Made by a program: the position numbers and the translations under genes
The notes under the pieces: generated by a model
Database searches by the model: none
Seen by the model: only the letters and a program-made list of their open reading frames with translations
Told to the model about the DNA's origin: nothing
Shown here: in pieces, positions 16,877 to 25,521 of the stretch
How the letters are laid out: the number at the start of each line of letters is the position of its first letter
How positions within the stretch are numbered: position 1 is the first letter of the stretch
Source: Microbacterium sp. ACRRU
GTDB lineage: Bacteria > Actinomycetota > Actinomycetes > Actinomycetales > Microbacteriaceae
Direction: 5' to 3'
Assembly: GCF_022346945.1 (NCBI RefSeq)
Contig: NZ_JAKRNI010000018.1
Span: forward strand, 1 to 64,000
DNA: 64,000 bases

Positions 16877-18358
16877 TCAGGGGCGGCGGATCTCGAGGGG
16901 CATCGTGGAGGTGTCGATGAGGGGGTCGTCGTCCTGGCGGGCGACCACGGCCTCCGCTTCCGCGGGTGTCTCGACCGCGGGCACCGAGCCCAGCAGGGGT
17001 CGCCGCGCGGTCTCGCGCATCGCCAGCAGCGCGAGGAGACCGAGCGCCGCGAAGAACATGATGTAGAAAGCGGGCATGAGGGTGTTCCCGGTCCACTCGA
17101 TCAGCGCCTGGCTGAACAGCGGCGTCGTTCCGCCGAACAGCGACACCGCGATGTTGTACGCCACGGCCATCGCACCGAAACGTGACGCGGTGGGGAAGAG
17201 GGCGGGGAGCGCGGATGCCGAGATCGCGACGTAGAACGCCACCGGCACCGCCGCCATGAACAGGGCGATCATGACCGCCCACAGCTCGCCGATCTGCATG
17301 ATGAGGAAGGCGGGGACGAGGAGCACGACGGCCGATCCGGCGGCGATCGCGTACACGGGCTTCCGGCCGATCCGGTCACTGAGCTTGCCGATCAGAGGGA
17401 GCGTGGCCGACATCACCAGCAGGACCGGAACCGTTGCGACGGCGGCTCCGAGGTTGGAGATGCCGACCTCGGTCTCGAGGTAGGTGGGCATGTAGCTCGT
17501 CAGCGCGTAGCCGGCCGTGTTGGTCGCCGCGACGAGCGCGATGCCGATGAGCAGCGCACGCCAGTGATGACGCACGATGCCCCTGAGCCCCTGCCGAGCC
17601 AGGGGATCGTCGGAGCCGATCTCCTGCGCGGCTTCGGCCGCATGGGTCTGCTCGAACGAGGGGGTCTCGGGGATGCGCAGACGGAAGTAGATCGCGACGA
17701 TACCCAGCGGGATCGCCAGCAGGAACGGGATACGCCAGCCGTACTCGACCATCGCGTTCTCGCCCGAGATGGAGGTCGTGATCGCCGTCGTGATCGCCAC
17801 CGCCGAGGCCCCGGCGGCGAACCCGACGTACGAGCCGACATCGAGCCACGACGACCAGAACCCCCGGCTGCGGTCGGGGGAGAACTCCGACACGTACGTC
17901 GTCGCGCCGGCGTACTCGCCTCCCGTGGAGAACCCCTGGACCATCTTCAGCAGGTACAGCGGCACGATGGCCCACAGACCGATCGCGGCCGACCCGGGCA
18001 GCAGGCCGATGAGGGCGGTCGCGGTGGCCATCATCGCCATGGTCAGGAACAGCACCTTCTGGCGTCCGATGCGGTCGCCGAGGGGGCCCAGGACGAAGCC
18101 ACCGAACGGGCGGACGAGGAACGAGATCGCGAAGCCGAGCAGGGTGACGAGGAGGCCCCACGGCTCGGGGAGGTCGGAGGTGAAGACGACCGCGAGGGTG
18201 ACGGCGAGGTACCCATAGATGCCGAAGTCGAACCACTCCATGAAGTTGCCGACGACGGTTCCGCCGATGGCCGTGCGGACGCGCTTCTTGTCGACGACGA
18301 TGACGTCATCGACCTCGAGGCGGGGATGATCGGATGCCGCGGAAGAATGCTGGCTCAT
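16877..18358 (-). CDS. MFS transporter of the ProP / metabolite:H+ symporter type
   Basis: A 493-residue, 12-helix permease. Diagnostic segments are GNFMEWFDFGIYGYLA in helix 1, RPFGGFVLGPLGDRIGR (motif A), and QGFSTGGEYAGATTYVSE in helix 4, all typical of the metabolite:H+ symporter family that includes ProP and KgtP. Likely substrates are compatible solutes such as proline or betaine, or dicarboxylates; this cannot be settled from sequence alone. The C-terminal tail of about 45 residues is acidic and lacks the long ProP coiled coil. GGGGTGGAG lies just before the ATG. Confidence 0.88.
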   Translation of the reverse strand: MSQHSSAASDHPRLEVDDVIVVDKKRVRTAIGGTVVGNFMEWFDFGIYGYLAVTLAVVFTSDLPEPWGLLVTLLGFAISFLVRPFGGFVLGPLGDRIGRQKVLFLTMAMMATATALIGLLPGSAAIGLWAIVPLYLLKMVQGFSTGGEYAGATTYVSEFSPDRSRGFWSSWLDVGSYVGFAAGASAVAITTAITTSISGENAMVEYGWRIPFLLAIPLGIVAIYFRLRIPETPSFEQTHAAEAAQEIGSDDPLARQGLRGIVRHHWRALLIGIALVAATNTAGYALTSYMPTYLETEVGISNLGAAVATVPVLLVMSATLPLIGKLSDRIGRKPVYAIAAGSAVVLLVPAFLIMQIGELWAVMIALFMAAVPVAFYVAISASALPALFPTASRFGAMAVAYNIAVSLFGGTTPLFSQALIEWTGNTLMPAFYIMFFAALGLLALLAMRETARRPLLGSVPAVETPAEAEAVVARQDDDPLIDTSTMPLEIRRP

Positions 18359-18502
18359 ACTCCACCCCTACCGCGAACGCGGTGCGTTTTCCAGTCGATG
18401 GGATGCGCGGAACGGATGTGTTAGCCCGGTCCCGTCGCCCGCCGCGAGAAGCCCGGTCGGTCGCTCAGAGCCGCTCGCCCTCGGCAGACTTCCCCCCGCG
18501 CG

Positions 18503-20056
18503 TCAGGAGAATGTCAGGATCGTATCGCCCCACGCGCGGCGGAGGTCGCCGTCGAGGTCGTTGACGACGGCGTCGTGGCGGTCGATCACGAGCGTCGCCC
18601 GCGCGTCGTCCCCGTCCGTGCGGAATGGGGGCCAGGCGGGGGTGCCGGATGCCGTCGGCTCGTCTCCCCGAGCGAAGGCAGTCCACCGCGCCAGCATTCG
18701 CGCGGAGATCAGGTCGGCGATGCGGCGCCCGCCGAGCCGGAAGGTCAGGTCCTTCGGGCCGCTCACGAGGTTCCCCCACACGTACGGCAACTCGGTTGCG
18801 TGTGTGGCCCCGAGGCCGATGAGTCGGAGGAAGGGCGCGGCGTGATCGAAGCGGTACAGCCACACCGGCGCGGCCTTCGAGTGACCTTCGGCCACCCACA
18901 GCGTGGGGAGACGGAAGCCGATATCGCGCGCCACGCCCAGCCCGATCGCACGATGACGCACGTGCTCGTACGCGGTCAGCACCTGTTCGCGCGTCGGCAG
19001 TTCGACGCCGGGGCTCTCCGCCGCCATATCGGCGAACATCTGATCGATGCGTTCGCCCGTGATGGGGATGAGCGGCGACTTCATGAACGAGAACAGTGAC
19101 GCTTCGTCTTTGTTCGTGCCGATCACGAGGGGGACCGGGATGCCGCGGCCCTCCCGGAGCACCGCGATGGGGGCCTCCGGGAGCAGGTCGCCGTCGACGA
19201 CCGGAGCGAACGCGAGCGTGCCGGGGTCGCTCGTCGGGACGTCGGCGTAGACGCGCTGGCTGGCGGCGACGATCGCGTCGACCGAGGCGGCCTCGACCGC
19301 GGTCGAAGCCGCGGGGTCGTCCGCGGCGATTCCCAATTCGGAGAGGAAGCGGCGGGCGACCTTCATCGCGCGCGCGCTGCCGTAGACGCTGGAGGCCGGA
19401 GACGATTGAGCGATCGCGCGGTGGAACAGACCCCGCGCCGACGGGGTCGCAAGGAGCGTGGTGACCAGGCCGCCCCCTGCGGACTCGCCGAACACCGTGA
19501 CGCGGCTCGGATCTCCGCCGAAGGCCGCAACATTGCGCTGCACCCACCGCAGGGCGAGCAGGACGTCCTTGAGAGCGAGATTGCCGTCGAAACCCCCGTC
19601 GGGTAGGGCGTGGGAGAGGTCGAGAAAGCCGAGGGCGCCCAGGCGGTAGTTGACCGTGACCACGATCACGTCGCCGGCCGACACCATCGACGTCGCGTCA
19701 TAGAGCGGTTGGCTCGAGGACCCGAACGTGTAGGCGCCGCCGTGCAGCCACACCATCACCGGGCGGGCGGACGCGCTTTCCCCCTCCGGCGCCCACACAT
19801 TCAGCGACAGGCAGTCCTCGTCTTCGACGGCTCCTTCTCCGAGCGGGATCGCCGGGTTCGTGGGCTGCGGGCAGACGGGGCCGAAGTCGGTGGCATCCAC
19901 GACGCCGTCGGCGTCCGGCGCGGGGAGGGGGTCGCGCCAGCGGCGATCGCCCGTCGGGGGGAGGGCGAAGCGGATGCCGCGCCACGAGCGGACGGAACGG
20001 TCCACGCGGCCGCGGAAGGTGCCGGCGGGCGCGGTGACGGTGACGGCGGTCTCCAC
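18503..20056 (-). CDS. Type B carboxylesterase/lipase
   Basis: A 517-residue alpha/beta hydrolase. It has the oxyanion loop WLHGGAYTFGS, the nucleophile elbow FGESAGGG (Ser near residue 190), EDCLSLNVW as the second family signature, and THATELPYVWGN providing the catalytic His region. It should hydrolyse carboxylic esters in the cytoplasm; no signal peptide is present. The GTG at 20056 is chosen over an in-frame start three codons upstream because TAGGGT ends 7 bases before it, fitting a leaderless message. It is divergent from the SDR gene. Confidence 0.88.
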   Translation of the reverse strand: METAVTVTAPAGTFRGRVDRSVRSWRGIRFALPPTGDRRWRDPLPAPDADGVVDATDFGPVCPQPTNPAIPLGEGAVEDEDCLSLNVWAPEGESASARPVMVWLHGGAYTFGSSSQPLYDATSMVSAGDVIVVTVNYRLGALGFLDLSHALPDGGFDGNLALKDVLLALRWVQRNVAAFGGDPSRVTVFGESAGGGLVTTLLATPSARGLFHRAIAQSSPASSVYGSARAMKVARRFLSELGIAADDPAASTAVEAASVDAIVAASQRVYADVPTSDPGTLAFAPVVDGDLLPEAPIAVLREGRGIPVPLVIGTNKDEASLFSFMKSPLIPITGERIDQMFADMAAESPGVELPTREQVLTAYEHVRHRAIGLGVARDIGFRLPTLWVAEGHSKAAPVWLYRFDHAAPFLRLIGLGATHATELPYVWGNLVSGPKDLTFRLGGRRIADLISARMLARWTAFARGDEPTASGTPAWPPFRTDGDDARATLVIDRHDAVVNDLDGDLRRAWGDTILTFS

Positions 20057-20063
20057 GCGCCTC

Positions 20064-20069
20064 ACCCTA
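20064..20069 (-). promoter_or_regulatory. -10 box for leaderless carboxylesterase gene
   Basis: TAGGGT on the minus strand ends 7 bases before the GTG at 20056, with no Shine-Dalgarno sequence between. Confidence 0.5.
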
Positions 20070-20106
20070 GCGGCGTCAAGCCCCCGCCCGTGTTGTCGGC
20101 CGGGCG

Positions 20107-20112
20107 TACGGT
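20107..20112 (+). promoter_or_regulatory. -10 box for leaderless SDR/DUF2867 gene
   Basis: TACGGT ends 6 bases before the ATG at 20119. Together with the minus-strand box at 20064 it makes two divergent leaderless promoters within about 60 bp. Confidence 0.5.
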
Positions 20113-20118
20113 GGCGGC

Positions 20119-21741
20119 ATGAACGAGCTGTCCGCCCCCACCGGCCGTGAACCCGCGCTCGTCGCGCAGCCCCGACCGGACGGATCGCCTCCGCGCGCGC
20201 TCGTCCTCGGGGCCACCGGCTATCTCGGGGGTCGTCTGGTGCCGCGCCTGCTGTCGGCCGGCTATCGGGTGCGCGTGCTCGCCCGCGACGCGCGGCGCGT
20301 CGAAGCGTTCCCCTGGGGCCATGACGTCGAGACGATCGAGGGCGACGCGACCGATCAGGCGGCGGTGGCCCGTGCCGTCGAGGCTGTCGACGTGGTCTAC
20401 TACCTCATCCACTCCATGGGCGGCGGGCGCGACTTCGAGGACACCGATCGTCGCGCGGCCCGAACGGTCGCCGACGCCGCCGCAGAGGCATCCGTGTCTC
20501 GGATCATCTACCTCGGCGGGCTCCACCCCGACGACGCGCCGCTGTCGGCGCATTTGCGCTCGCGCGTCGAGGTGGGCGAGATCCTGCTCGCCAGCGGAGT
20601 GCCGACGCTCGTGCTGCAGGCCGGTGTGGTGATCGGATCGGGCTCGGCGTCGTTCGAGATGGTGCGGCACCTCACCGACGTCCTGCCGTACATGCCCGCG
20701 CCCAAGTGGGTGCGCAATCACATCCAGCCGATCGCCGTGCGCGACGTGCTGCACTATCTGCTCGGGGCCGCGCGTGTCGCCCCCAACGTCAACCGCGCCG
20801 TCGACATCGGCGGTCCCGACGTGCTGCGCTACGGGCAAATGATGAACGGCTACGCCCTCGAGGCGGGGCTTCCCCAGCGCGCGATCGCGTCACTCCCCGT
20901 GCTCACCCCGCGGCTGGCCTCGCACTGGGTCAATCTCGTCACCCCGATCCCGAAGTCGATCGCCCGTCCGCTGGTGGAGTCGCTGCAGAACGACTGCGTC
21001 GTGAAGGACCGTGCGATCGACGACCTCGTCCCGCGTCCCGAGGGCGGGCTGATGCCTTACCGTGAGGCCGTGCGCCGAGCGCTCGGCCGGGTGAACGACG
21101 ACGCCATCGAGACCAGCTGGCAGGATTCCGAGGTCTCGGGAGCGCCGAGTGACCCGCTGCCGAGCGACCCCGAGTGGGCGGGCCGTCTGGTCTACACCGA
21201 CGAGCGGACGATGCGCACGAGCGCGAGCCCCGCGCAACTGTGGTCGGTGATCGAAGGCATCGGCGGCGAGAACGGCTGGTACTCGTCACCACTGCTCTGG
21301 GCCATCCGGGGGTGGATGGACCGTCTGGTCGGCGGGGTGGGCCTCGCGCGCGGTCGGCGCAGCCGTACGGTCGTCACGGTCGGAGACGCCCTGGACTTCT
21401 GGCGTGTCGAGGCCATCGAGCCGGGCCGTCTGCTGCGCCTGCGTGCCGAGATGAAGGTGCCTGGTGGGGCGTGGCTCGAGCTGCGCGCGAGTCCCGAGGG
21501 CGACGGTGCGCGATTCGACCAGCGGGCGTTGTTCTTCCCCACGGGGCTCGCCGGGCGGTTGTACTGGCTGGCCGTCCTCCCGTTCCACGGACTCATCTTC
21601 AGCGGTATGGCACGACGCATCACCGCCGCCGCCGAATCGGTGCAGCGCGATGACCTGGCGCCGAAGGCCAAGGCGGGGCGCATGGCCCCCGAGGTGCCCG
21701 AGGTGGAGACGATCCCCGCCGCATCGGACGCACCCGCCTAG
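20119..21741 (+). CDS. NAD(P)-binding SDR fused to DUF2867 domain
   Basis: A 540-residue protein. Residues about 28-300 form an atypical short-chain dehydrogenase (NmrA-like) with the nucleotide motif LVLGATGYLGGRLVPRLL and DVVYYLIHSMGG. Residues about 350-500 form a DUF2867 domain, an SRPBCC-like fold, with LRLRAEMKVPGGAWLEL and YWLAVLPFHGLIF. No catalytic Tyr-x3-Lys is evident in the usual place, so it may bind a nucleotide without classic dehydrogenase activity. The fusion is common in actinobacteria; the substrate is unknown. The TAG stop is part of the -10 box of the next gene. Confidence 0.82.
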   Translation: MNELSAPTGREPALVAQPRPDGSPPRALVLGATGYLGGRLVPRLLSAGYRVRVLARDARRVEAFPWGHDVETIEGDATDQAAVARAVEAVDVVYYLIHSMGGGRDFEDTDRRAARTVADAAAEASVSRIIYLGGLHPDDAPLSAHLRSRVEVGEILLASGVPTLVLQAGVVIGSGSASFEMVRHLTDVLPYMPAPKWVRNHIQPIAVRDVLHYLLGAARVAPNVNRAVDIGGPDVLRYGQMMNGYALEAGLPQRAIASLPVLTPRLASHWVNLVTPIPKSIARPLVESLQNDCVVKDRAIDDLVPRPEGGLMPYREAVRRALGRVNDDAIETSWQDSEVSGAPSDPLPSDPEWAGRLVYTDERTMRTSASPAQLWSVIEGIGGENGWYSSPLLWAIRGWMDRLVGGVGLARGRRSRTVVTVGDALDFWRVEAIEPGRLLRLRAEMKVPGGAWLELRASPEGDGARFDQRALFFPTGLAGRLYWLAVLPFHGLIFSGMARRITAAAESVQRDDLAPKAKAGRMAPEVPEVETIPAASDAPA

Positions 21742-21744
21742 GCT
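21739..21744 (+). promoter_or_regulatory. -10 box for leaderless mog, sharing a stop codon
   Basis: TAGGCT ends 6 bases before the GTG at 21751. The TAG is the stop codon of the preceding SDR gene, the second example of this overlap in the window. Confidence 0.6.
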
Positions 21745-21750
21745 GGGACG

Positions 21751-22233
21751 GTGCCGCACACCGCTCGCGTGATCACCGTCTCCGACCGCTCCGCCGCCGG
21801 GCTCCGCGAGGACCGGGGCGGTCCGCTCGCCGTGTCGCTCCTGCGCGAGGCGGGGTTCGAGTGCGCCGACGCCGTCGTCGTACCCGATGGTGCGGACAGC
21901 GTGGAGAGCGCTCTCCGCGCCGCGATCGCTGCGGGCGCGGGTCTGGTCGTCACGACCGGCGGCACCGGTGTCGCACCCACGGACCGCACGCCGGAGGGCA
22001 CCGTGACGGTGCTCGACCGTCAGATCCCGGGGATCGCCGAGGAGCTCCGCCGCCGCGGACTCGACGACACGCCGCTCGCGGTCCTCTCGCGCGGACTCGC
22101 CGGCATCGCCGACCCCGCGACCCTCGTCGTGAACCTTCCCGGATCCACGCGTGCCGTGGCATCCGGAATCGCCGTGATCGCCGAGCTGGCCCCGCACGTC
22201 CTCGATCAGCTCGCCGGAGGAGACCACGCATGA
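21751..22233 (+). CDS. mog: Molybdopterin adenylyltransferase-type protein (MogA/MoaB family)
   Basis: A 160-residue protein of the MoaB/Mog family that activates molybdopterin by adenylation before metal insertion. Family marks are VSDRSAAGLREDRGGP near the N-terminus, the molybdopterin-binding TTGGTGVAPTDRTPE, and VVNLPGS near the C-terminus. It starts with GTG directly after a -10 box, so it is probably leaderless. It overlaps moaE by 4 bases (ATGA) and opens the molybdenum cofactor island. Confidence 0.88.
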   Translation: MPHTARVITVSDRSAAGLREDRGGPLAVSLLREAGFECADAVVVPDGADSVESALRAAIAAGAGLVVTTGGTGVAPTDRTPEGTVTVLDRQIPGIAEELRRRGLDDTPLAVLSRGLAGIADPATLVVNLPGSTRAVASGIAVIAELAPHVLDQLAGGDHA

Positions 22234-22658
22234 GCGCCGTCCGTATCGCCCGCCTGTCCGAGGAACCGCTCGACCTCGACGCGCACCTGCGTGCGGTGGA
22301 AGACGACGCCTCAGGAGCGGTCACGACGTTCGTCGGGCGCGTTCGCAACACCGACCCGGATGCCACGGATGCCGTCGTCGCGCTGGAGTACAGCGCACAT
22401 CCCGACGCGCCCGCCGCGCTCCACCGCATCGCCGAGCACGCTGCCGCGGGCACCGATGCGATCGTGGCGGTGAGCCACCGTGTGGGGCGCCTAGGCGTGG
22501 GGGAGGCGGCGGTCGTCATCGCGGTGGCTTCGGGTCACCGGGCCGCGGCATTCGAGGTGTGCCGCACCGTCATCGAGACGATCAAGACCGATCTGCCCGT
22601 GTGGAAGCGTCAGGTGGAGGCAGACGGCACCACGGCCTGGAAGGGCCTCGGGGGCTAG
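22230..22658 (+). CDS. moaE: Molybdopterin synthase catalytic subunit
   Basis: 142 residues. MoaE converts cyclic pyranopterin monophosphate to molybdopterin using sulfur delivered by MoaD. Conserved stretches are GAVTTFVGRVRN, LEYSAHPDA, VAVSHRVGRLGVGEAAVVIAV, and the C-terminal PVWKRQ with the catalytic Lys. GGAGGA lies 8 bases before the ATG, inside mog. The partner moaD lies just downstream on the opposite strand. Confidence 0.94.
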   Translation: MSAVRIARLSEEPLDLDAHLRAVEDDASGAVTTFVGRVRNTDPDATDAVVALEYSAHPDAPAALHRIAEHAAAGTDAIVAVSHRVGRLGVGEAAVVIAVASGHRAAAFEVCRTVIETIKTDLPVWKRQVEADGTTAWKGLGG

Positions 22659-22673
22659 CGCTTGGCATCCGAG

Positions 22674-22746
22674 CACGCATAAACGCGTTCGGCGAGCATA
22701 AACGCGCTGTGCATGCGTTTCTGCGCGTGGAAAGCGTTTATGCGTG
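22674..22746. repeat. Nested palindromic element between moaE and moaD
   Basis: Outer arms 22674-22690 and 22730-22746 pair over 17 bases with one mismatch (CACGCATAAACGC facing GCGTTTATGCGTG). A second inner pair repeats the same word GCATAAACGC with one mismatch. The element lies between convergent genes and could terminate both, but the four-fold use of one 10-base word suggests a repeat family. Confidence 0.7.
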
Positions 22747-22752
22747 AGGGCC

Positions 22753-22800
22753 GACGGCGGGACGGCGGGACGGCGCGACGGCGCGACGGCGGGACGGCGC
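22753..22800. repeat. 8-bp tandem repeat, six units
   Basis: Six contiguous copies of GACGGCG followed by G or C (48 bases) directly after the palindromic element and before the moaD stop. No coding or regulatory role is visible; it may be a slippage-generated microsatellite. Confidence 0.75.
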
Positions 22801-22822
22801 GGAAGGCGTGGGGCGGCGCGGC

Positions 22823-23059
22823 TCAGCCGCCGGCGAACGGGGGCAGCACGTCCACGTGCGTGACCCCGGCGAGGGGGGCGTCGTCGTCGCGGCGCTCGCC
22901 GTCGACGAGGACGGCGCAGCGGTCCAGGATGCCGCCGAGCTCGGGGTGGTCGGCGACGACGGCCGCGCGCAGCGACTCGAGTCCCGGCTCGTGGCGGTCT
23001 TCGGCATCCGTTCCCGCCGCCTCGGCCGCGGCGGCGAAGTAGCGCACCCGGACGCTCAC
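22823..23059 (-). CDS. moaD: Molybdopterin synthase sulfur carrier subunit
   Basis: A 78-residue ubiquitin-fold protein that starts VRVRYFAAAAEAAG and ends in the essential FAGG di-glycine. The terminal Gly is activated by a MoeB-like E1 and carries the thiocarboxylate used by MoaE. It overlaps moaC by 4 bases and is last in the minus-strand moaA-moeB-moeA-moaC-moaD operon, separated from its partner moaE only by a repeat region. Confidence 0.93.
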   Translation of the reverse strand: MSVRVRYFAAAAEAAGTDAEDRHEPGLESLRAAVVADHPELGGILDRCAVLVDGERRDDDAPLAGVTHVDVLPPFAGG

Positions 23060-23535
23060 GCGGTCTCTCCCGGGCGGTGCCAGTCGCCGGACTTGCCGCC
23101 CGTCTTGGCGACGATCCGCACGTTCTCGATGGACGTGCCCTTGTCCAGGCCCTTCACCATGTCGACGATCGCGAGGGCGGCCACCGACACGCTGGTCAGG
23201 GCCTCCATCTCGACGCCGGTGCGGTCGGCGGTGCCCACGGTGGCCTCGATCTCGACGCCGTCGTCCACGATCGCGAGGTCGACCGAGGCCCGGTGCACGC
23301 CGATGACGTGCGCGAGGGGGAGGAGCGCGGGCGTGGACTTCGCCGCCTGGATGCCGGAAATCCGTGCCACCGCCAGGACATCGCCCTTGGGGGCGGTGCC
23401 GTCGCGGAGAGCTGCGACCACCTCGGGGCTGCAGCGGACGAAGCCGCGCGCCGTCGCGGTGCGCACGGTGGGCTGCTTGGCGGTGACGTCGACCATGCGG
23501 GCGTGACCCGCGGCATCCAGATGGGTGAAGGTCAT
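23056..23535 (-). CDS. moaC: Cyclic pyranopterin monophosphate synthase
   Basis: 159 residues. MoaC works after MoaA to form the cyclic pyranopterin monophosphate of molybdenum cofactor synthesis. Visible signatures are FTHLDAAGHARMVDVTAKQ, LLPLAHVIGVHRASVD, VGTADRTGVEMEALTSVSVA and the terminal KTGGKSGDW. It has 4-base overlaps with moeA upstream and moaD downstream. Confidence 0.95.
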   Translation of the reverse strand: MTFTHLDAAGHARMVDVTAKQPTVRTATARGFVRCSPEVVAALRDGTAPKGDVLAVARISGIQAAKSTPALLPLAHVIGVHRASVDLAIVDDGVEIEATVGTADRTGVEMEALTSVSVAALAIVDMVKGLDKGTSIENVRIVAKTGGKSGDWHRPGETA

Positions 23536-24755
23536 GGAATCAGCATGACATCGACGGGGTCGCCGACGGCGACCGAGGCCACCTCGGCGGGGACGATCGC
23601 GAACGCCTCGGCTCGCGCCAGCGACGCGGCGAGGTGCGACCCCGACCCTCCCGGGGTGGCGGGGCGCACGGTGCCGGCGACGAGGTCGACGACAGCGGGG
23701 AGGTACTGGCGGCGACCGGGGGGTGTCGTCCAGGTCTCGGATGCCGTGAGCCGGGCCCTGCGGCGGTCGATCACCGCGCGTCCCTGCAGGCGGAGCAGCG
23801 CGGGACGCACGAACACCTCGAACGATACGGCCACGCTCACGGGGTTTCCGGGGAGCCCGAAGACGAGCCGGCCGTCGTCGAGTCGACCGAAGGCCTGCGG
23901 CTTCCCCGGCTGCATCGCGACCTTCTCGAACGCGATGCGGTCGGACAGTGCCTGGCGCACCGGTTCGTACGCTCCGGCGCTGACGCCGCCGCTGAAGACC
24001 ACGACGTCGACCTCGGCCGCGTGTGCGAGCACGTCGTCGACTGCTCCGGCCTCGTCGGTCACGTGCGCCACGAGCACGACGTCGGCGTCGGCATCGGCGA
24101 CGAGCGAGGCCAGCAGCGTCGCGTTCGAGTCGGGCGTCTGACCGCGACCCGGTGCGACGCCGGGCGGCACCAGCTCGCTCCCGGTGGACACGACCGCGAC
24201 GCGCGGACGGCGACGCACCTCGACCCGGTCGACGCCCGCCGCCGCCGCAGCGGCCCGTGCGAAGGGACCGAGCCGCTCTCCCGCGGTGAGCACGACCTCG
24301 CCCGCGCGGACGTCGCCGCCGCGGCGTCGGATGAACGCCCCCGCGCCGGCCGGAGCGCGATGCACGTGGACGGTGCCGAGCGAGTCGGCGAGACCGCCCG
24401 CGGTGTCCTCGAACGGGACGACGGCGTCGGCGCCCGTCGGGACCGGCGCCCCCGTCATGATGCGCACGGCCTCGCCCGGGCCGAACGCGGGATCATCGGC
24501 GGAACCCGCCGGGAGGTCGGCCACGACCCGGAGGACCACCGGGGTCCCGGCATCCGCGCCCGCGACGTCGGCGAAGCGCACGGCGAAGCCGTCCATCGAC
24601 GAATTGTCGTCTCCCGGGAGGTCGTGGCGGGCGCGCACATCCGCCGCGAGCGTGCGGCCCGCGGCCTCCGCGAGACCGACCGTCTCGACGGGCAGCATGG
24701 TGACGGCTTCGAGCACGCGGGCGCGGTGCTCCTCGACGGTGCGGAAATCAGGCAC
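23532..24755 (-). CDS. moeA: Molybdopterin molybdenumtransferase
   Basis: 407 residues. MoeA inserts molybdate into adenylated molybdopterin, releasing AMP. It has the N-terminal dimer region with DLPGDDNSSMDGFAVR, the insertion domain GEAVRIMTGAPVPTGADAVVPFE, the MoCF-binding domain VVFSGGVSAGAYEPVRQAL with QPGKPQAFG and FGLPGNPVS, and a C-terminal beta domain. Overlaps of 4 bases (moaC) and 8 bases (moeB-like gene) indicate tight coupling. Confidence 0.95.
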   Translation of the reverse strand: MPDFRTVEEHRARVLEAVTMLPVETVGLAEAAGRTLAADVRARHDLPGDDNSSMDGFAVRFADVAGADAGTPVVLRVVADLPAGSADDPAFGPGEAVRIMTGAPVPTGADAVVPFEDTAGGLADSLGTVHVHRAPAGAGAFIRRRGGDVRAGEVVLTAGERLGPFARAAAAAAGVDRVEVRRRPRVAVVSTGSELVPPGVAPGRGQTPDSNATLLASLVADADADVVLVAHVTDEAGAVDDVLAHAAEVDVVVFSGGVSAGAYEPVRQALSDRIAFEKVAMQPGKPQAFGRLDDGRLVFGLPGNPVSVAVSFEVFVRPALLRLQGRAVIDRRRARLTASETWTTPPGRRQYLPAVVDLVAGTVRPATPGGSGSHLAASLARAEAFAIVPAEVASVAVGDPVDVMLIP

Positions 24756-25521
24756 GCGGGGTCCTTCCGACGAGCGGGACGATGTCGTGGCGGGCGCGCA
24801 GCGCGTCGATGATCGCCATGCGGCCGAGGAGCGGCTCCCCGGCGCCCGTGATCAGCTTGATCGCCTCTGTCGCGAGCACGCCGCCCACCTGCACGCACAG
24901 CGAACCGAGCACGCCGACCTGCGCGCACGTGGGGGGTTCGCCGACGGAATCCGCGGGGAACACGTCCGACAGGGTCACGGGGGCGCGCCCCTCGGGCGGA
25001 CGTGACCAGAACACCGTCGCCTGCGCCGACCATTCCTGCACCGCGCCCCACACCAGCGGCATTCCGAGGGCGTCGGTGGCGGATGCCACGGCGCTGCGCG
25101 TGTCGAAGGTGTCGCTGCCGTCGATCACGACGTGCGCGTCGGCGAGAAGCGGCCGCGCATTGTCGGCGGTGAGGCGCACCGCTTCCTCGCGCACGCGCGT
25201 GAGGGGCGAGAGGTCGCGGATCGCGCGCGCCGCCGAGGCCGTCTTCGGGACGCCGATGTCGTCGACGCGGTGCATCAGCTGCCGCTGCAGGTTCGTGCGC
25301 TCCACGATGTCGTCGTCGATCACGGTGAGTTCGCCGACGCCGGCGGCGGCGAGGGCCAGCAGCACGGGCGAACCCAGACCCCCCGCCCCCACCACCGCGA
25401 CGCGCGCGGCGGCGAGGCGCCGCTGGCCTTCCTCGCCGATGCCGGCGAGCACGGCGTGCCGGGCGGTGCGGACGAGTTCTTCGGGGGCGAGGGATGCCAC
25501 CGGGTCGACGAGCGGCTTCAT
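24748..25521 (-). CDS. moeB: MoeB/ThiF-type sulfur-carrier adenylyltransferase
   Basis: A 257-residue E1-like enzyme that adenylates the C-terminal Gly of MoaD. The ATP site is VAVVGAGGLGSPVLLALAAAG (about 40-60), followed by DDDIVERTNLQRQLMH with the catalytic Arg, and GSDTFDTR. A single CAQVG Cys is seen. There is no C-terminal rhodanese domain, unlike many actinobacterial relatives, so sulfur must come from another protein. The start at 25521 overlaps the moaA stop (ATGA); the open frame further upstream lies within moaA. Confidence 0.9.
   Translation of the reverse strand: MKPLVDPVASLAPEELVRTARHAVLAGIGEEGQRRLAAARVAVVGAGGLGSPVLLALAAAGVGELTVIDDDIVERTNLQRQLMHRVDDIGVPKTASAARAIRDLSPLTRVREEAVRLTADNARPLLADAHVVIDGSDTFDTRSAVASATDALGMPLVWGAVQEWSAQATVFWSRPPEGRAPVTLSDVFPADSVGEPPTCAQVGVLGSLCVQVGGVLATEAIKLITGAGEPLLGRMAIIDALRARHDIVPLVGRTPRA

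Noticed and set aside
22753-22800. Origin-type iterons or a CRISPR leader
   Set aside because: The 8-bp units are pure G/C-rich microsatellite with no AT-rich region, no rep gene and no cas gene.
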